Origin: JBOFCO01 sp051646105
Lineage (GTDB): Bacteria > Pseudomonadota > Alphaproteobacteria > Rhodobacterales > Rhodobacteraceae
NCBI GenBank assembly: GCA_051646105.1
Contig: JBOFCO010000187.1
Coordinates: forward strand, 1 to 55,995
Reading direction: 5' to 3'
DNA length: 55,995 bases
Both the position numbers and the translations under genes were made by a program. Under the pieces are notes generated by a model that worked only from the letters and a program-made list of their open reading frames with translations, searched no databases and was not told the DNA's origin. This document shows, one piece after another, positions 7,937 to 16,778 of this stretch (within the stretch, counting starts at the first letter, position 1; each line of letters begins with the position of its first letter).

Positions 7937-9003
7937 TGAAGGACATTGCAGCAAGGCCCGCCGTCACATTCGACAACGTTTCCATCGTTTTCGGCGAGCG
8001 GCCGGAGCTTGCCCTGCCGCTGATGGATCAGGGCCAGAGCCGGGCAGAGGTGCAGACGGCCACCAATCAGGTTCTGGGCGTGCATGATTGTTCGCTGACC
8101 GTGGCAGAGGGCGAGATCCTCGTTCTGATGGGGCTCTCCGGGTCCGGCAAATCCACGCTCCTGCGCGCCGTCAATGCGCTGAACCCGGTGGTGCGCGGCG
8201 GCGTCACCATCCGCGTCGGCGAGTGGAGCTGCAATGTCAGCAAAAGCTCTGACGCCGATCTGCTGAAGGTCCGGCGCGAATGTATCGCCATGGTGTTCCA
8301 GTCCTTCGGATTGCTGCCGTGGCGGACGGTGCGCGAGAATGTCGGGCTTGGTCTGGAACTGGCGGGGCAGACCCCGGAACAGCGCCGCGCCAAGGTGGAC
8401 GAACAGCTTGCGCTGGTGAACCTGTCGCAATGGGCCGACCGCAAGGTGGGCGAGTTGTCGGGCGGCATGCAGCAGCGTGTGGGACTGGCCCGTGCCTTTG
8501 TCACGCAGGCGCCGATCCTGTTGATGGACGAACCCTTCTCTGCGCTTGATCCGCTCATCCGGGCCAAGCTGCAGGATGAACTGCTGGAGCTTCAGCACAA
8601 GCTGAACCGCACCATCATCTTCGTCAGCCATGATCTTGATGAGGCATTCAAGATCGGCGACCGCATCGCCCTGATGGAAGGCGGGCGCATCGTGCAATGC
8701 GGGACGGCACGGGAAATCTTTTCCAACCCGGTGTCGGACTATGTGGCCGATTTCGTCAACCACATGAATCCGCTGGCCGTGCTGACCGCGCATGACGCGA
8801 TGGAACCCTTCCCCGGCGATATCCCGACGAGCGGGGAAACCCATTCGGACGCACCGATCCGCGATGTCATGGCCATGCTCAAGGGGCCGGTCCGTGCTGT
8901 GAAGGTCATGCAGAACGGCCAGGCCATCGGACAGGTCACGCGCGAAACCGTGCTGACGCGGCTGCTTAACCCGCGCGGCGCGGTGGTGAAGGAAGACGAG
9001 TAA
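7936..9003 (+). CDS. choV: Choline/betaine ABC transporter ATP-binding protein
   Basis: ATPase of ChoXWV, 355 residues. Walker A is GLSGSGKST (66-74), Q-loop region VFQSFGLLP about 120-128, signature LSGGMQQR about 174-181, Walker B ILLMDEPFSALD about 194-205, and the switch His is in VSHDLDEA. The N-terminal insertion before the Walker motif (about residues 25-45) and the LDEAFKIGDRI sequence are typical of ProV/ChoV. The C-terminal tail after residue 280 is a reduced CBS-like region. It ends directly against the convergent DMT gene, with no base between the two stop codons. Confidence 0.93.
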   Translation: MKDIAARPAVTFDNVSIVFGERPELALPLMDQGQSRAEVQTATNQVLGVHDCSLTVAEGEILVLMGLSGSGKSTLLRAVNALNPVVRGGVTIRVGEWSCNVSKSSDADLLKVRRECIAMVFQSFGLLPWRTVRENVGLGLELAGQTPEQRRAKVDEQLALVNLSQWADRKVGELSGGMQQRVGLARAFVTQAPILLMDEPFSALDPLIRAKLQDELLELQHKLNRTIIFVSHDLDEAFKIGDRIALMEGGRIVQCGTAREIFSNPVSDYVADFVNHMNPLAVLTAHDAMEPFPGDIPTSGETHSDAPIRDVMAMLKGPVRAVKVMQNGQAIGQVTRETVLTRLLNPRGAVVKEDE

Positions 9004-9909
9004 TCAGAACTTGCCTGCGCCAGAGGGCGGCGTGACCGGGGCGCGGTTCAGCCGCGCCTCTCGCCATGTGATATAGCTGATTGCAGCGATGATGATCAGC
9101 CCGCCCAGGATCACATATGGATCGATCCCGTCGCCAAAGGCAAAATGGCCCAGCAATGTCGCCCAGAGCAATTGCAGGAATGTCACCGGCTGCGTCACTG
9201 TCATTGGTGCAATGGCAAAGGCGCGGGTCATGAAGTAATGGCCCAGTGTGGCCAGGATCGCCACGCCCGCCAGTTGAAAAAGCTGCACAGGCGTCGGGGG
9301 CACCCAGACCCAGATCGCCAGCGGCAACAGCAGCACCGCAACAGTCAGAGACATCATGGCGACCACCGCCCCCGCCCCCGCCATTGCGGTCAGCCGCTTG
9401 GCGAACAGATAGGATACGGCGAACATCAGTGCGGCGCCGACCTGTGCCAGATGCGCAAGCGTCACCTCTCGCAATCCCGGCCGCAGGATAACCAGCGCAC
9501 CGATGAAAGCCACGGCAATCGCCAGAATGCGTCGCAGGGCCAGCCGCTCGCCCAGAAACAGCGCGGCACCGATGGTGACACCGATGGGGTTCAGATAGCC
9601 TATGGCCGTCACTTCGGCCACCGGCAGGCGGGCCATGGCGTAGAACCACAGGATCACGGCCACCGAATGCGCCATCCCGCGCCACCCGAACAATGCCAGC
9701 GCACCATGCGCGAAACCGGCGCGCAACGTGGCGATCACCGCTGGCAGCAGGAACAGCAGGCCAAATGCAAAGCGCAGGAAAGCCGTCTGCGGCGCGGGCA
9801 GGTCTGTGCCCAGATGCCGCACGATCCCCGTCATCCCGACAAAGGTCAGGCCAGAGGCAAGCATCCACAGAACACCTTCGAACGGTCGGCTTTTGATCGG
9901 GGGGGACAT
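9004..9909 (-). CDS. DMT-family (EamA) permease
   Basis: Inner-membrane protein of the drug/metabolite transporter superfamily, 301 residues, with about ten hydrophobic segments in two EamA repeats (first GVLWMLASGLTFVGMTGIVRH, here residues about 9-30, second from about 150). Substrate cannot be told from sequence. The ATG at 9909 (MSPPIKSRPFEG) is preferred over an in-frame start at 9990 that would overlap the upstream argO gene. It lies 38 bases after argO on the same strand, so the two may be co-transcribed under ArgP control; both would be small-molecule exporters. Confidence 0.85.
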   Translation of the reverse strand: MSPPIKSRPFEGVLWMLASGLTFVGMTGIVRHLGTDLPAPQTAFLRFAFGLLFLLPAVIATLRAGFAHGALALFGWRGMAHSVAVILWFYAMARLPVAEVTAIGYLNPIGVTIGAALFLGERLALRRILAIAVAFIGALVILRPGLREVTLAHLAQVGAALMFAVSYLFAKRLTAMAGAGAVVAMMSLTVAVLLLPLAIWVWVPPTPVQLFQLAGVAILATLGHYFMTRAFAIAPMTVTQPVTFLQLLWATLLGHFAFGDGIDPYVILGGLIIIAAISYITWREARLNRAPVTPPSGAGKF

Positions 9910-9947
9910 GCACCCAACAAAGCCCGGTGCGGGCGCAGGTGCAACCC

Positions 9948-10550
9948 CTAACCCAGCGCCAGTGCCAGTGCGATGGCCCACATGGTGCAACCGACGATCA
10001 CCTCAAGCACGACCCAGGCCTGCGGGCGGGCCATGACCGGGGCCAGCATCCGCGCGCCGAAGCCAAGCGCGGCAAAGAACGTGAACGATCCCAGCGCCGC
10101 CCCCACCCCGAACCAGACGCCATGTGGCGCGTATTGGGCGGAAAGCGACCCGATCAGCACGACCGTATCCAGATAGACATGCGGATTGGCGTAAGTGATG
10201 ACCAGCAGGGTTACGATCACTTTTCGCAGCGGGGTCTTTACGTCCGATGACGGGCGCAGGGCTTCTCCACCCAACATGGCCGCGCGAAACCGCAATGCGC
10301 CGTATACGGCCAGAAATGCCACACCCAGCCAGCGCATCGCATCACCGATCCATGGCACCAGTTCCTGCGCCGCACCAAAACCCGCTACACCCGCAGCAAT
10401 CAACAGCGCATCGGACAGGGCGCAGGTCAGCACCACCACCAGCACATGTTCGCGCCGCAGCCCCTGTCGCAGCACAAAGGCGTTCTGCGCCCCGATCGCG
10501 GCAATCAGGCTGATTGACACCATCCATCCCGAAATCGCCGCCTGTATCAT
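9948..10550 (-). CDS. argO: LysE/ArgO-family basic amino acid exporter
   Basis: Six-TM exporter of L-arginine/L-lysine, 200 residues, the usual family length. The signature IGAQNAFVLRQGLRREH occurs at about residues 20-36, and the ANPHVYLDTVVLIGS motif at about 120-134 with the conserved NPH. It is transcribed divergently from argP, as in Escherichia coli and Corynebacterium, with 83 bases between starts, which supports arginine/lysine-responsive export. Whether Arg or Lys is the main substrate is not decidable. Confidence 0.9.
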   Translation of the reverse strand: MIQAAISGWMVSISLIAAIGAQNAFVLRQGLRREHVLVVVLTCALSDALLIAAGVAGFGAAQELVPWIGDAMRWLGVAFLAVYGALRFRAAMLGGEALRPSSDVKTPLRKVIVTLLVITYANPHVYLDTVVLIGSLSAQYAPHGVWFGVGAALGSFTFFAALGFGARMLAPVMARPQAWVVLEVIVGCTMWAIALALALG

Positions 10551-10601
10551 GCCGTTCCCCTTTCGGGCTTGACCTAGCGCGTCGCGGGTATTTCAATCCA
10601 G

Positions 10602-10624
10602 TTAATCTTTCTTCGTTCGATTAA
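10602..10624. promoter_or_regulatory. Inverted repeat, probable ArgP operator
   Basis: TTAATC-N11-GATTAA lies between argO and argP, ten bases before the argP ATG. The arms are perfectly complementary and the spacing fits the T-N11-A LysR box. Control of the divergent exporter gene and autoregulation are inferred. Confidence 0.5.
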
Positions 10625-10633
10625 GAAATTCTG

Positions 10634-11512
10634 ATGCTCGATCCTGCGCAGCTCGCCGCACTGGCCGCCGTCCATCGCCGGGGATCGTTCGATCTTGCCG
10701 CGGCGGAATTGCATGTTACCCCTTCGGCCATCTCGCAGCGCATCAAGGCGCTGGAGGAAGTTGCCGGGACGCTGCTGATCACGCGCGGCCATCCCTGCCG
10801 CGCAACACAGGCGGGATTGCGGATCATCCGCCACCACGATGAACTGGCCTTGATGGAGCGGCAGTTGTCCGAGGACCTGCCAAGACTTTCGGCCGGGCCG
10901 ACGCGCCTGCGGGTCGCGGTCAACGCCGACAGTCTTGCCACCTGGGTCATTCCGGCGCTGGCCGCATGCCCTGGTTTCCTGTTCGATCTGGTCATCGACG
11001 ATCAGGAGGTCAGCCAGGACTGGCTGAAACGGGGGGAGGTCGCCGCCGCCATCACCGCCCACCCCGGCCCACTACAGGGATGCGACACGATCCCGCTGGG
11101 CAGCCTGCGCTACCGCGCCACCGCAAGCCCCGCTTTTGTGGCGAAATGGATGCCGGACGGGCCAACAGCCGCCACTCTGGCGGCAGCCCCGTCGTTGACC
11201 TTTTCCGAACAGGACCGCCTGCAGGAACACTGGGCCACCCGCCTGCCCGGAATGCCGCGCCGTCTGTTGCTTCCCGCGCACCGCATGGCCTCTACCCACG
11301 CCTTTGTCGATGCCTGCCTTGCCGGTCTGGGCTGGGGCATGAACCCGGAACTGCTGGTCGCTGGGCATATGGCAGAGGGGCGTCTGGTCGAGATCGCCCT
11401 CGACAGCCCGCTGGACGTGGCCCTGCACTGGCAATTCGCCCGGCTGACGGCAGGAGCGATTGCGCCAGTGACAGAAGCGATAAGGGACGCGGCGCGGGGA
11501 GTGCTGGTTTGA
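10634..11512 (+). CDS. argP: ArgP (IciA/LysG) LysR-family regulator
   Basis: LysR-family activator that responds to arginine and lysine and drives the exporter gene. It has 292 residues. The N-terminus MLDPAQLAALAAVHRRGSF and the HTH block LHVTPSAISQRIKALEE are characteristic of ArgP/LysG; the effector domain spans about residues 90-290 with LRVAVNADSLATWVIPAL. Divergence from argO is the diagnostic context. A purine-rich AAGAAATTCTG precedes the ATG. Confidence 0.9.
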   Translation: MLDPAQLAALAAVHRRGSFDLAAAELHVTPSAISQRIKALEEVAGTLLITRGHPCRATQAGLRIIRHHDELALMERQLSEDLPRLSAGPTRLRVAVNADSLATWVIPALAACPGFLFDLVIDDQEVSQDWLKRGEVAAAITAHPGPLQGCDTIPLGSLRYRATASPAFVAKWMPDGPTAATLAAAPSLTFSEQDRLQEHWATRLPGMPRRLLLPAHRMASTHAFVDACLAGLGWGMNPELLVAGHMAEGRLVEIALDSPLDVALHWQFARLTAGAIAPVTEAIRDAARGVLV

Positions 11513-11698
11513 CACAGCAACCACGATTTGCGGCGATCAATACCGGCCCCGATTGTCGTTAAAATTGCGTCAAAGGCGGTGGTGTGGGTTGAACGCTGAC
11601 AGCTTTCGGCACAATCAGAATGCACTGACAGGGCATTGATTTTTCAGTTTCGACTTTAACCCGGCGCTCGCCCGGCGCCTGTTTTGAAAGGTGATATT

Positions 11699-13150
11699 AT
11701 GCCGTTCTATGGAACAAACGCCAACAATAGCCCATCGCCCTTCACCACTCACGATGAAGACTTGTTCGGGTTCGGCGGCGATGACACGCTGACGGTCAAT
11801 TACAACCTGCTCATACCGAATACCACAACCATCCCGCCCGTCGCCGACTGGAAGCTTTTTGGCGGATACGGTGCAGACAAGCTCACGGTGAATGCCAACA
11901 TCAATTTTGGCAGCAACCCGAATTTCGACTGGTTCAACTTCTACACCGCCAACTCACTGTTTGCCGGTGACGCCGGGAATGACACGATCACCGGCACGAT
12001 CAGGCTCAACTCCAACCCAGTTGGATATCCCTTTGGTGGCGGATCGAACATCACACAAGTCGCCATGGATTCCGGCGGCAGCAACAAAGTTACGCTGACC
12101 AGCTCTGCTTATGTCGCGGATGGCATGAACACGCTGACCCATATCGTCGAAACCGGTTCGGGCAAGGATGTGATATCGTCAACCACCTCTGCCGACGGCG
12201 AAAATTACAGAACTGCCGCGATGATCCATATTGACGCGGGGGACGGGACCAACACCATCACAGTAAAGGACACCAGCGGCGATCTTGTCCTTGATGTGAT
12301 TTCAGGGGCCGGGGCGGATACGCTGAATATCACGCTGAATGCCGATCCGGGAAATGCCGAAGGCTACGACGCCCTTGGCAATATCGCCACCGGTGGCGGC
12401 AATGACGTCGTCAATCTTACCTTCGGCGGATTCCATGACGGGCTGTCTGACGTGGATTTCACCATCGACCTGGGCAATGGCAACAACACGCTTAACGTGG
12501 CAGCGAAACAGGGCGGCAATTTCGACATCGATTCATACGGCCAGAACGACATCATCAACGTCAGTTTTGCCAACCCGATCGCCTATGAGGTCAGTGACCT
12601 GTATGTGAACGTCAACGCTGGCCAAGGCAACAACACCGTCAAGCTGAACCTTTTCGATCTGGATACGTCTGACAGCGTCGTATCGCATGCCGATGTGGAT
12701 ACGGGAGATGGTACAGACTACATCGAATTGCTCTATGGCACGAACAGCACGGTGGAATCCTATGGTGGCACCGATACGATCAAGGCGTTCGGCACCAGTG
12801 AAACGGTAAAAGCAGGGGCCGGGAATGATGTGATCTATATCCAATCCGGCAGCGATACCGTGACCGGCGGATTGGGGGCCGATACCTTCCGATTCACCGA
12901 TGCCGCCGGGGTCAACTTCGCGGGCGATACCCACGACATCGACCTGAATTTTGCGCAGGGTGACAAGCTGGTGTTCAGTGGAGCCTTCGCGGGCAGCGGC
13001 AGCGTCTTGGGCAGCATCGCCCAACTGACCGCGTTCGATACTGCAAATGCCAACTTCACCTATTTCAATCTCGGTTCTGTCGCCACGACCGTGGGCGACA
13101 AGATCACCTTTACCGACACGGGCGGTGATCTGGTCACGATCCTGCTCTGA
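11699..13150 (+). CDS. RTX-like calcium-binding repeat protein, probably secreted by type I
   Basis: The 483-residue acidic, Asn/Asp/Gly/Thr-rich protein has no Sec signal peptide. Degenerate glycine-aspartate nonapeptide-like units recur along its length (GGDDTLTV near 25, GDAGNDTITG near 90, GAGADTLNI near 205, GGGNDVVNL near 232, GQGNNTVKL near 305, GAGNDVIYI near 372, GGLGADTFRF near 390). It ends in an ITFTDTGGDLVTILL tail, the hydrophobic end typical of type I secretion signals. No catalytic domain is visible, so an adhesin/matrix or shed surface role is possible. No HlyB/HlyD/TolC genes are nearby. The ATG at 11699 follows GAAAGGTG; a TTG at 11684 is in frame but less likely. Exact function is unknown. 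Confidence 0.75.
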   Translation: MPFYGTNANNSPSPFTTHDEDLFGFGGDDTLTVNYNLLIPNTTTIPPVADWKLFGGYGADKLTVNANINFGSNPNFDWFNFYTANSLFAGDAGNDTITGTIRLNSNPVGYPFGGGSNITQVAMDSGGSNKVTLTSSAYVADGMNTLTHIVETGSGKDVISSTTSADGENYRTAAMIHIDAGDGTNTITVKDTSGDLVLDVISGAGADTLNITLNADPGNAEGYDALGNIATGGGNDVVNLTFGGFHDGLSDVDFTIDLGNGNNTLNVAAKQGGNFDIDSYGQNDIINVSFANPIAYEVSDLYVNVNAGQGNNTVKLNLFDLDTSDSVVSHADVDTGDGTDYIELLYGTNSTVESYGGTDTIKAFGTSETVKAGAGNDVIYIQSGSDTVTGGLGADTFRFTDAAGVNFAGDTHDIDLNFAQGDKLVFSGAFAGSGSVLGSIAQLTAFDTANANFTYFNLGSVATTVGDKITFTDTGGDLVTILL

Positions 13151-13163
13151 CCCGGCAAGTTTC

Positions 13164-13185
13164 AGGGCCGCCCCCACGCGGCCCT
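13164..13185. terminator. Hairpin between convergent RTX-like gene and yebC
   Basis: AGGGCCGC and GCGGCCCT form a perfect 8-base stem with a CCCCAC loop, lying between two convergent genes. There is no T-run on either side, so it may be a weak bidirectional or Rho-assisted terminator. Confidence 0.5.
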
Positions 13186-13192
13186 GCTCCCC

Positions 13193-13936
13193 TCACTCGA
13201 TCTGTGCCGCGACCTCGTCCGACATGTCGAAGTTGTGTGTCACTGCCTGCACGTCGTCATCCTCTTCCAGCATGTCGACCAGCCGCATCAGCTTCTGCGC
13301 GGTGTCCAGATCGACCTCGGTGCGCGATTGCGGCTTCCAGATCAGCTTGGCTTCGGTGGACTCACCCAGCGCCTTTTCCATGGCCTCGGTCACGTCCGAC
13401 AGGTTTTCCACCGCGCAGTAAGCCCAGTGGCCTTCCTCATCGGATTCCACATCGTCGGCGCCAGCGTCGAGTGCCGCCATCATCACTGCATCCGCGTCGC
13501 CCGCCGTGACCGGGAACGAAATTTCGCCCACCCGGTCGAAGCTGTGGGAAACCGATCCGGTCTGGCCCAGATTGCCGCCGCATTTGGTAAAATAGCTGCG
13601 CACGTTCGATGCCGTGCGGTTCAGGTTGTCGGTCATCGCCTCGACGATGATCGCGATGCCGTTCACGCCGTACCCTTCATAGCGGATTTCGGTGTAATCG
13701 TCGCCCTCACCCGCTTGCGATTTCTTGATGGCGCGGTCGATCACATCCTTGGGCATGGATTGCGACTTCGCGGCCTTCACCGCAAGACGCAGACGCGGGT
13801 TCTTGTCTGGATCGGGATCGCCCATCTTGGCCGCGACGGTGATTTCCTTCGCCAGCTTTGAAAACATCTTTGAGCGCAGCTTGTCCTGCTTGCCCTTGCG
13901 ATGCTGGATGTTCGCCCATTTCGAATGGCCTGCCAT
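13193..13936 (-). CDS. yebC: YebC/PmpR-family protein
   Basis: Conserved cytoplasmic protein, 247 residues, with the family start MAGHSKWANIQHRKGKQD and the motifs AAKSQSMPKDVIDRAIKK and YEGYG. Family members have been described as DNA-binding regulators and, more recently, as ribosome-associated factors relieving stalling at polyproline tracts. In many alphaproteobacteria it neighbours ruvC, which is not the case here. The ATG at 13936 gives the exact family N-terminus. Confidence 0.95.
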   Translation of the reverse strand: MAGHSKWANIQHRKGKQDKLRSKMFSKLAKEITVAAKMGDPDPDKNPRLRLAVKAAKSQSMPKDVIDRAIKKSQAGEGDDYTEIRYEGYGVNGIAIIVEAMTDNLNRTASNVRSYFTKCGGNLGQTGSVSHSFDRVGEISFPVTAGDADAVMMAALDAGADDVESDEEGHWAYCAVENLSDVTEAMEKALGESTEAKLIWKPQSRTEVDLDTAQKLMRLVDMLEEDDDVQAVTHNFDMSDEVAAQIE

Positions 13937-14010
13937 GACCGTCCCAGTCCCTTAACCAGATGATCCGCGCTCTATATGCCAGCGCGCGGTGATGCCGCAA
14001 CCCCGTCAGG

Positions 14011-15789
14011 TCAAAGCGGCCAGAGGATCGGGATCAGCAACGACGCCACGATGCAGGTAATGATGTTCAACGGGATGCCAACGCGCATGTAGTCAGAGAA
14101 TTTGTAACCGCCCGGCCCGTAGACCATCATGTTGGTCTGGTAGCCGATGGGGGTGGCAAACGCGAGCGTGGCGGAAAACATCACCGTCACCGCAAAGGGG
14201 CGCGGATCGTAACCCAGCGTGTTGGCCAGCTCGATTGCCACCGGTGTATAGATCACCGCGACAGCGTTGTTCGACAGGAATTCGGTCAGGACAACGCCGA
14301 TGACATAGACGCAGAAGATCAGAAACACCGGTGAAAGCGTCTTCAGCCATGGCTCCACACCGGAAACCAGCATTTCCACCGCGCCCGAATTGTCCAGCCC
14401 TTCGCCCACCGCGATCATGCCGAAGATCATCGCCATCAGGCGGCCGTCGACGAAAGACAGCGCCTCGTCCGGGTCGACGCAGCGGGTGACAAGGATGACG
14501 GCCACCGCCACGGCGGCCAGTGCCATGATCGGGGCAAGGTCCAGCGCCGACAACGTGACAACCGCGAACAGCGCCGCAATTGCGATCCATGCCTTGTTGC
14601 GGCGATAGGCACGTGCGGTGGGGCGGGTCACATCAACCATGTCGAAATCGGCGGCCAGACGCTGGATATCCTCGATCGCGCCTTCCAGCAGCAGCGTGTC
14701 GCCGACCTGCACCACCAGATCATCAAGCTGCCGCCCGATGTTGTGACTGCGGCGATGGGCGGCCAGCACGTAAACACCATAGCGGCGGCGCAAGCGCAGA
14801 TCGCCCAGACGATGGCCCGCGATGCGGCATCCGGGGGAAATCAACACCTCGACCGTTTCGGTTTGCACGGTCGACAGCCGGTCAACCAGATGCAGGTCGG
14901 CGCGCTCCTTGATCCCCATCAATTCGGCCATTTCGGTGCGCAGCACCACACGGTCGCCTGCAGCAAGTTTCACCGATCCCAGATCCCGCCGCAGCGATGC
15001 ATCGCCACGCAGCACGTCGATCAGCCGCACGCCGTCGCGGCGGAACAGGTCTATTTCCGTGACCGCCTGTCCGATCAGCGTGGAATCTTCGGGCACGGCA
15101 ACCTCGGTAAAGAACTTCATCTTGCTGCGGTTGGACAGCAAGGTACCCATCGATTGCCTGTCGGGCAGAAGGCGGCTGGAAAACAGGGCCAGAAAGGCCC
15201 CGCCCGCCAGTGTCAGCGCGATGCCCAGGGGCGCGACCTCAAAGATCGAGAACGGCTCCAGCCCCTGTTTCTGGGCGACGCCGTCGACAAGAATGTTGGT
15301 CGATGTCCCGATCAGGGAAATCATGCCACCCAGCACCGTCATATAGCTGAGCGGGATCAGCATCTTGGAAGGCGCGGTTCCGATCTGCACGGCAATCTGC
15401 ATGACCACCGGGATCATCACGGCCACCAGCGGTGTATTGTTCATCACCGACGATGCAACCGCGACAAAGCCGAACAGCGCCGCAATCGTCAGCTTTGGGC
15501 TGTCTTTCACCCTTGAACTGGCGACCGAGATGACCATTTCCACAGCGCCCGTGCGCACCAGCCCGCCCATGATCATGAACATGAGTGCAATGGTCCAGGG
15601 TGCGGAGTTTGACAGCGCTTCGGTCGCGGCCTTGATCGGCAGAATGCCCAGAATCAGCATCACCGCCATGCCAGCAATCGAGACGACCTCGACCGGATAG
15701 GTTTCCCGGATGAACATCACGAACATTCCGGCGATGATGGCAATGGCAAGCCAAGTCTGTGTCGTCTGCGCCAGTTCCAATCCGATCAC
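14011..15789 (-). CDS. SLC13-family (DASS-type) permease with central TrkA-C domains
   Basis: The 592-residue membrane protein has N-terminal TM helices (about residues 1-200), a soluble middle with two TrkA-C-like (RCK_C) modules (about 215-390: DSTLIGQAVTEIDLFRRDGV and CRIAGHRLGDLRLRRRYGV, in part), then C-terminal TM helices (about 400-592). The paired motifs SVMNNTPLVAVMIPV and TEFLSNNAVAVIYTPVAIEL are the SLC13 substrate/sodium-site SNT-like loops in each half. Substrates in the family include dicarboxylates, sulfate and related anions; which one applies here is not evident. It stands alone between convergent or same-strand housekeeping genes. Confidence 0.88.
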   Translation of the reverse strand: MIGLELAQTTQTWLAIAIIAGMFVMFIRETYPVEVVSIAGMAVMLILGILPIKAATEALSNSAPWTIALMFMIMGGLVRTGAVEMVISVASSRVKDSPKLTIAALFGFVAVASSVMNNTPLVAVMIPVVMQIAVQIGTAPSKMLIPLSYMTVLGGMISLIGTSTNILVDGVAQKQGLEPFSIFEVAPLGIALTLAGGAFLALFSSRLLPDRQSMGTLLSNRSKMKFFTEVAVPEDSTLIGQAVTEIDLFRRDGVRLIDVLRGDASLRRDLGSVKLAAGDRVVLRTEMAELMGIKERADLHLVDRLSTVQTETVEVLISPGCRIAGHRLGDLRLRRRYGVYVLAAHRRSHNIGRQLDDLVVQVGDTLLLEGAIEDIQRLAADFDMVDVTRPTARAYRRNKAWIAIAALFAVVTLSALDLAPIMALAAVAVAVILVTRCVDPDEALSFVDGRLMAMIFGMIAVGEGLDNSGAVEMLVSGVEPWLKTLSPVFLIFCVYVIGVVLTEFLSNNAVAVIYTPVAIELANTLGYDPRPFAVTVMFSATLAFATPIGYQTNMMVYGPGGYKFSDYMRVGIPLNIITCIVASLLIPILWPL

Positions 15790-15869
15790 GATATGCTCCC
15801 GAGAGACAAAATCACGACACGTTTAACCGAGATTTTCACCGGATCAAGAAAATTCATTCCCCACATCAT

Positions 15870-16688
15870 TCAGACCGCCGGACCCGACGGATCAAGGCTA
15901 CCGCCGACACGGACGGGCACGATGCGCGTCGCGCGGCCTGTTCGGTCGTCGGTTTCGACATAGACACCACATAGCGTCGCCTGCCCCGCGGCTGGGGTAA
16001 AGCGGTCCCGCGCCATGCCGGTAATGAAGCGGCGCATCGGTTCGACCTTGTCCATGCCGATGACAGAGTTGTAGTCGCCGCACATGCCTGCATCGGATAG
16101 ATAGGCGGTGCCCCCCGGCAGGATCATCGCATCCGCCGTCGGCACATGGGTGTGGGTGCCGACGACAAGGCTGGCACGCCCGTCGCACCAATGGCCCATT
16201 CCCATCTTCTCCGATGTGGCCTCAGCGTGGAAATCTACCACAACCGCCTGTGCAAGCCCGCCAAGGGGAAAGCTTTTCAGCGCCGCATCGACAGCCGAAA
16301 ACGGGTCGTCAAACGGGCGCTTCATGAACACCTGTCCAAGCGCCTGCACGACCAGCACCTTGCGCCCCTGCGTGGCGGGGAAAAGCCGTGCGCCATGCCC
16401 CGGTGCGTCCTTGGCGTAGTTCAGGGGGCGCAGGATGCGGGGTTCGGTTTCGATGAACCGCAGCATGTCCTTCTGGTCAAACGCATGATCGCCCAATGTC
16501 AGGCAATCCGCCCCCGCCGCCAGCAGCAGCTTGGCATGTTCAGGTGTCAGCCCTGCGCCCGAACTGGCGTTTTCGCCGTTCACCACCACAAAATCGAGGC
16601 CCCAATCGTCACGCAAACCCGGCAGCCTTGCCACCACCGCGTCGCGCCCCGCGCGCCCCATCACATCGCCAAGAAAGAGAAGCTTCAT
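15870..16688 (-). CDS. YmdB-type metallophosphoesterase (TIGR00282 family)
   Basis: Cytoplasmic dimetal phosphodiesterase, 272 residues. It carries the metal-binding series LGDVMGRAGRD, VVNGENASSG, LGDHAFDQ, VDFHAEATSEK and GTHTHVPTAD. Bacillus YmdB and its relatives act on 2',3'-cyclic nucleotides and affect RNA decay; the substrate of alphaproteobacterial members is not established. It is downstream of a secreted SnoaL-like gene with its own terminator, so it is probably transcribed from its own promoter or by read-through. Confidence 0.9.
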   Translation of the reverse strand: MKLLFLGDVMGRAGRDAVVARLPGLRDDWGLDFVVVNGENASSGAGLTPEHAKLLLAAGADCLTLGDHAFDQKDMLRFIETEPRILRPLNYAKDAPGHGARLFPATQGRKVLVVQALGQVFMKRPFDDPFSAVDAALKSFPLGGLAQAVVVDFHAEATSEKMGMGHWCDGRASLVVGTHTHVPTADAMILPGGTAYLSDAGMCGDYNSVIGMDKVEPMRRFITGMARDRFTPAAGQATLCGVYVETDDRTGRATRIVPVRVGGSLDPSGPAV

Positions 16689-16734
16689 CCTGCCTGCCTA
16701 TTCCGGCATCCGCCCATACGCAAGCACACAGCAA

Positions 16735-16758
16735 GACGCGCCCCAAATGGGGCGCGTC
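16735..16758 (-). terminator. Hairpin terminator after the SnoaL-like gene
   Basis: GACGCGCCCC and GGGGCGCGTC make a perfect 10-base stem with a 4-base loop, 20 bases after the end of the minus-strand gene. The T-tract is poor (CTTGCTGTG), so termination may be partial. Confidence 0.7.
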
Positions 16759-16778
16759 TGTCTTGGGGGTGTTCGGGT

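Noticed and set aside
7531..8844. Minus-strand open frame of 437 codons
   Set aside because: Antisense shadow of choW and choV; high GC suppresses stops.
12533..13177. Minus-strand open frame of 214 codons
   Set aside because: Antisense to the RTX-like gene; apparent repeats mirror the RTX repeats.
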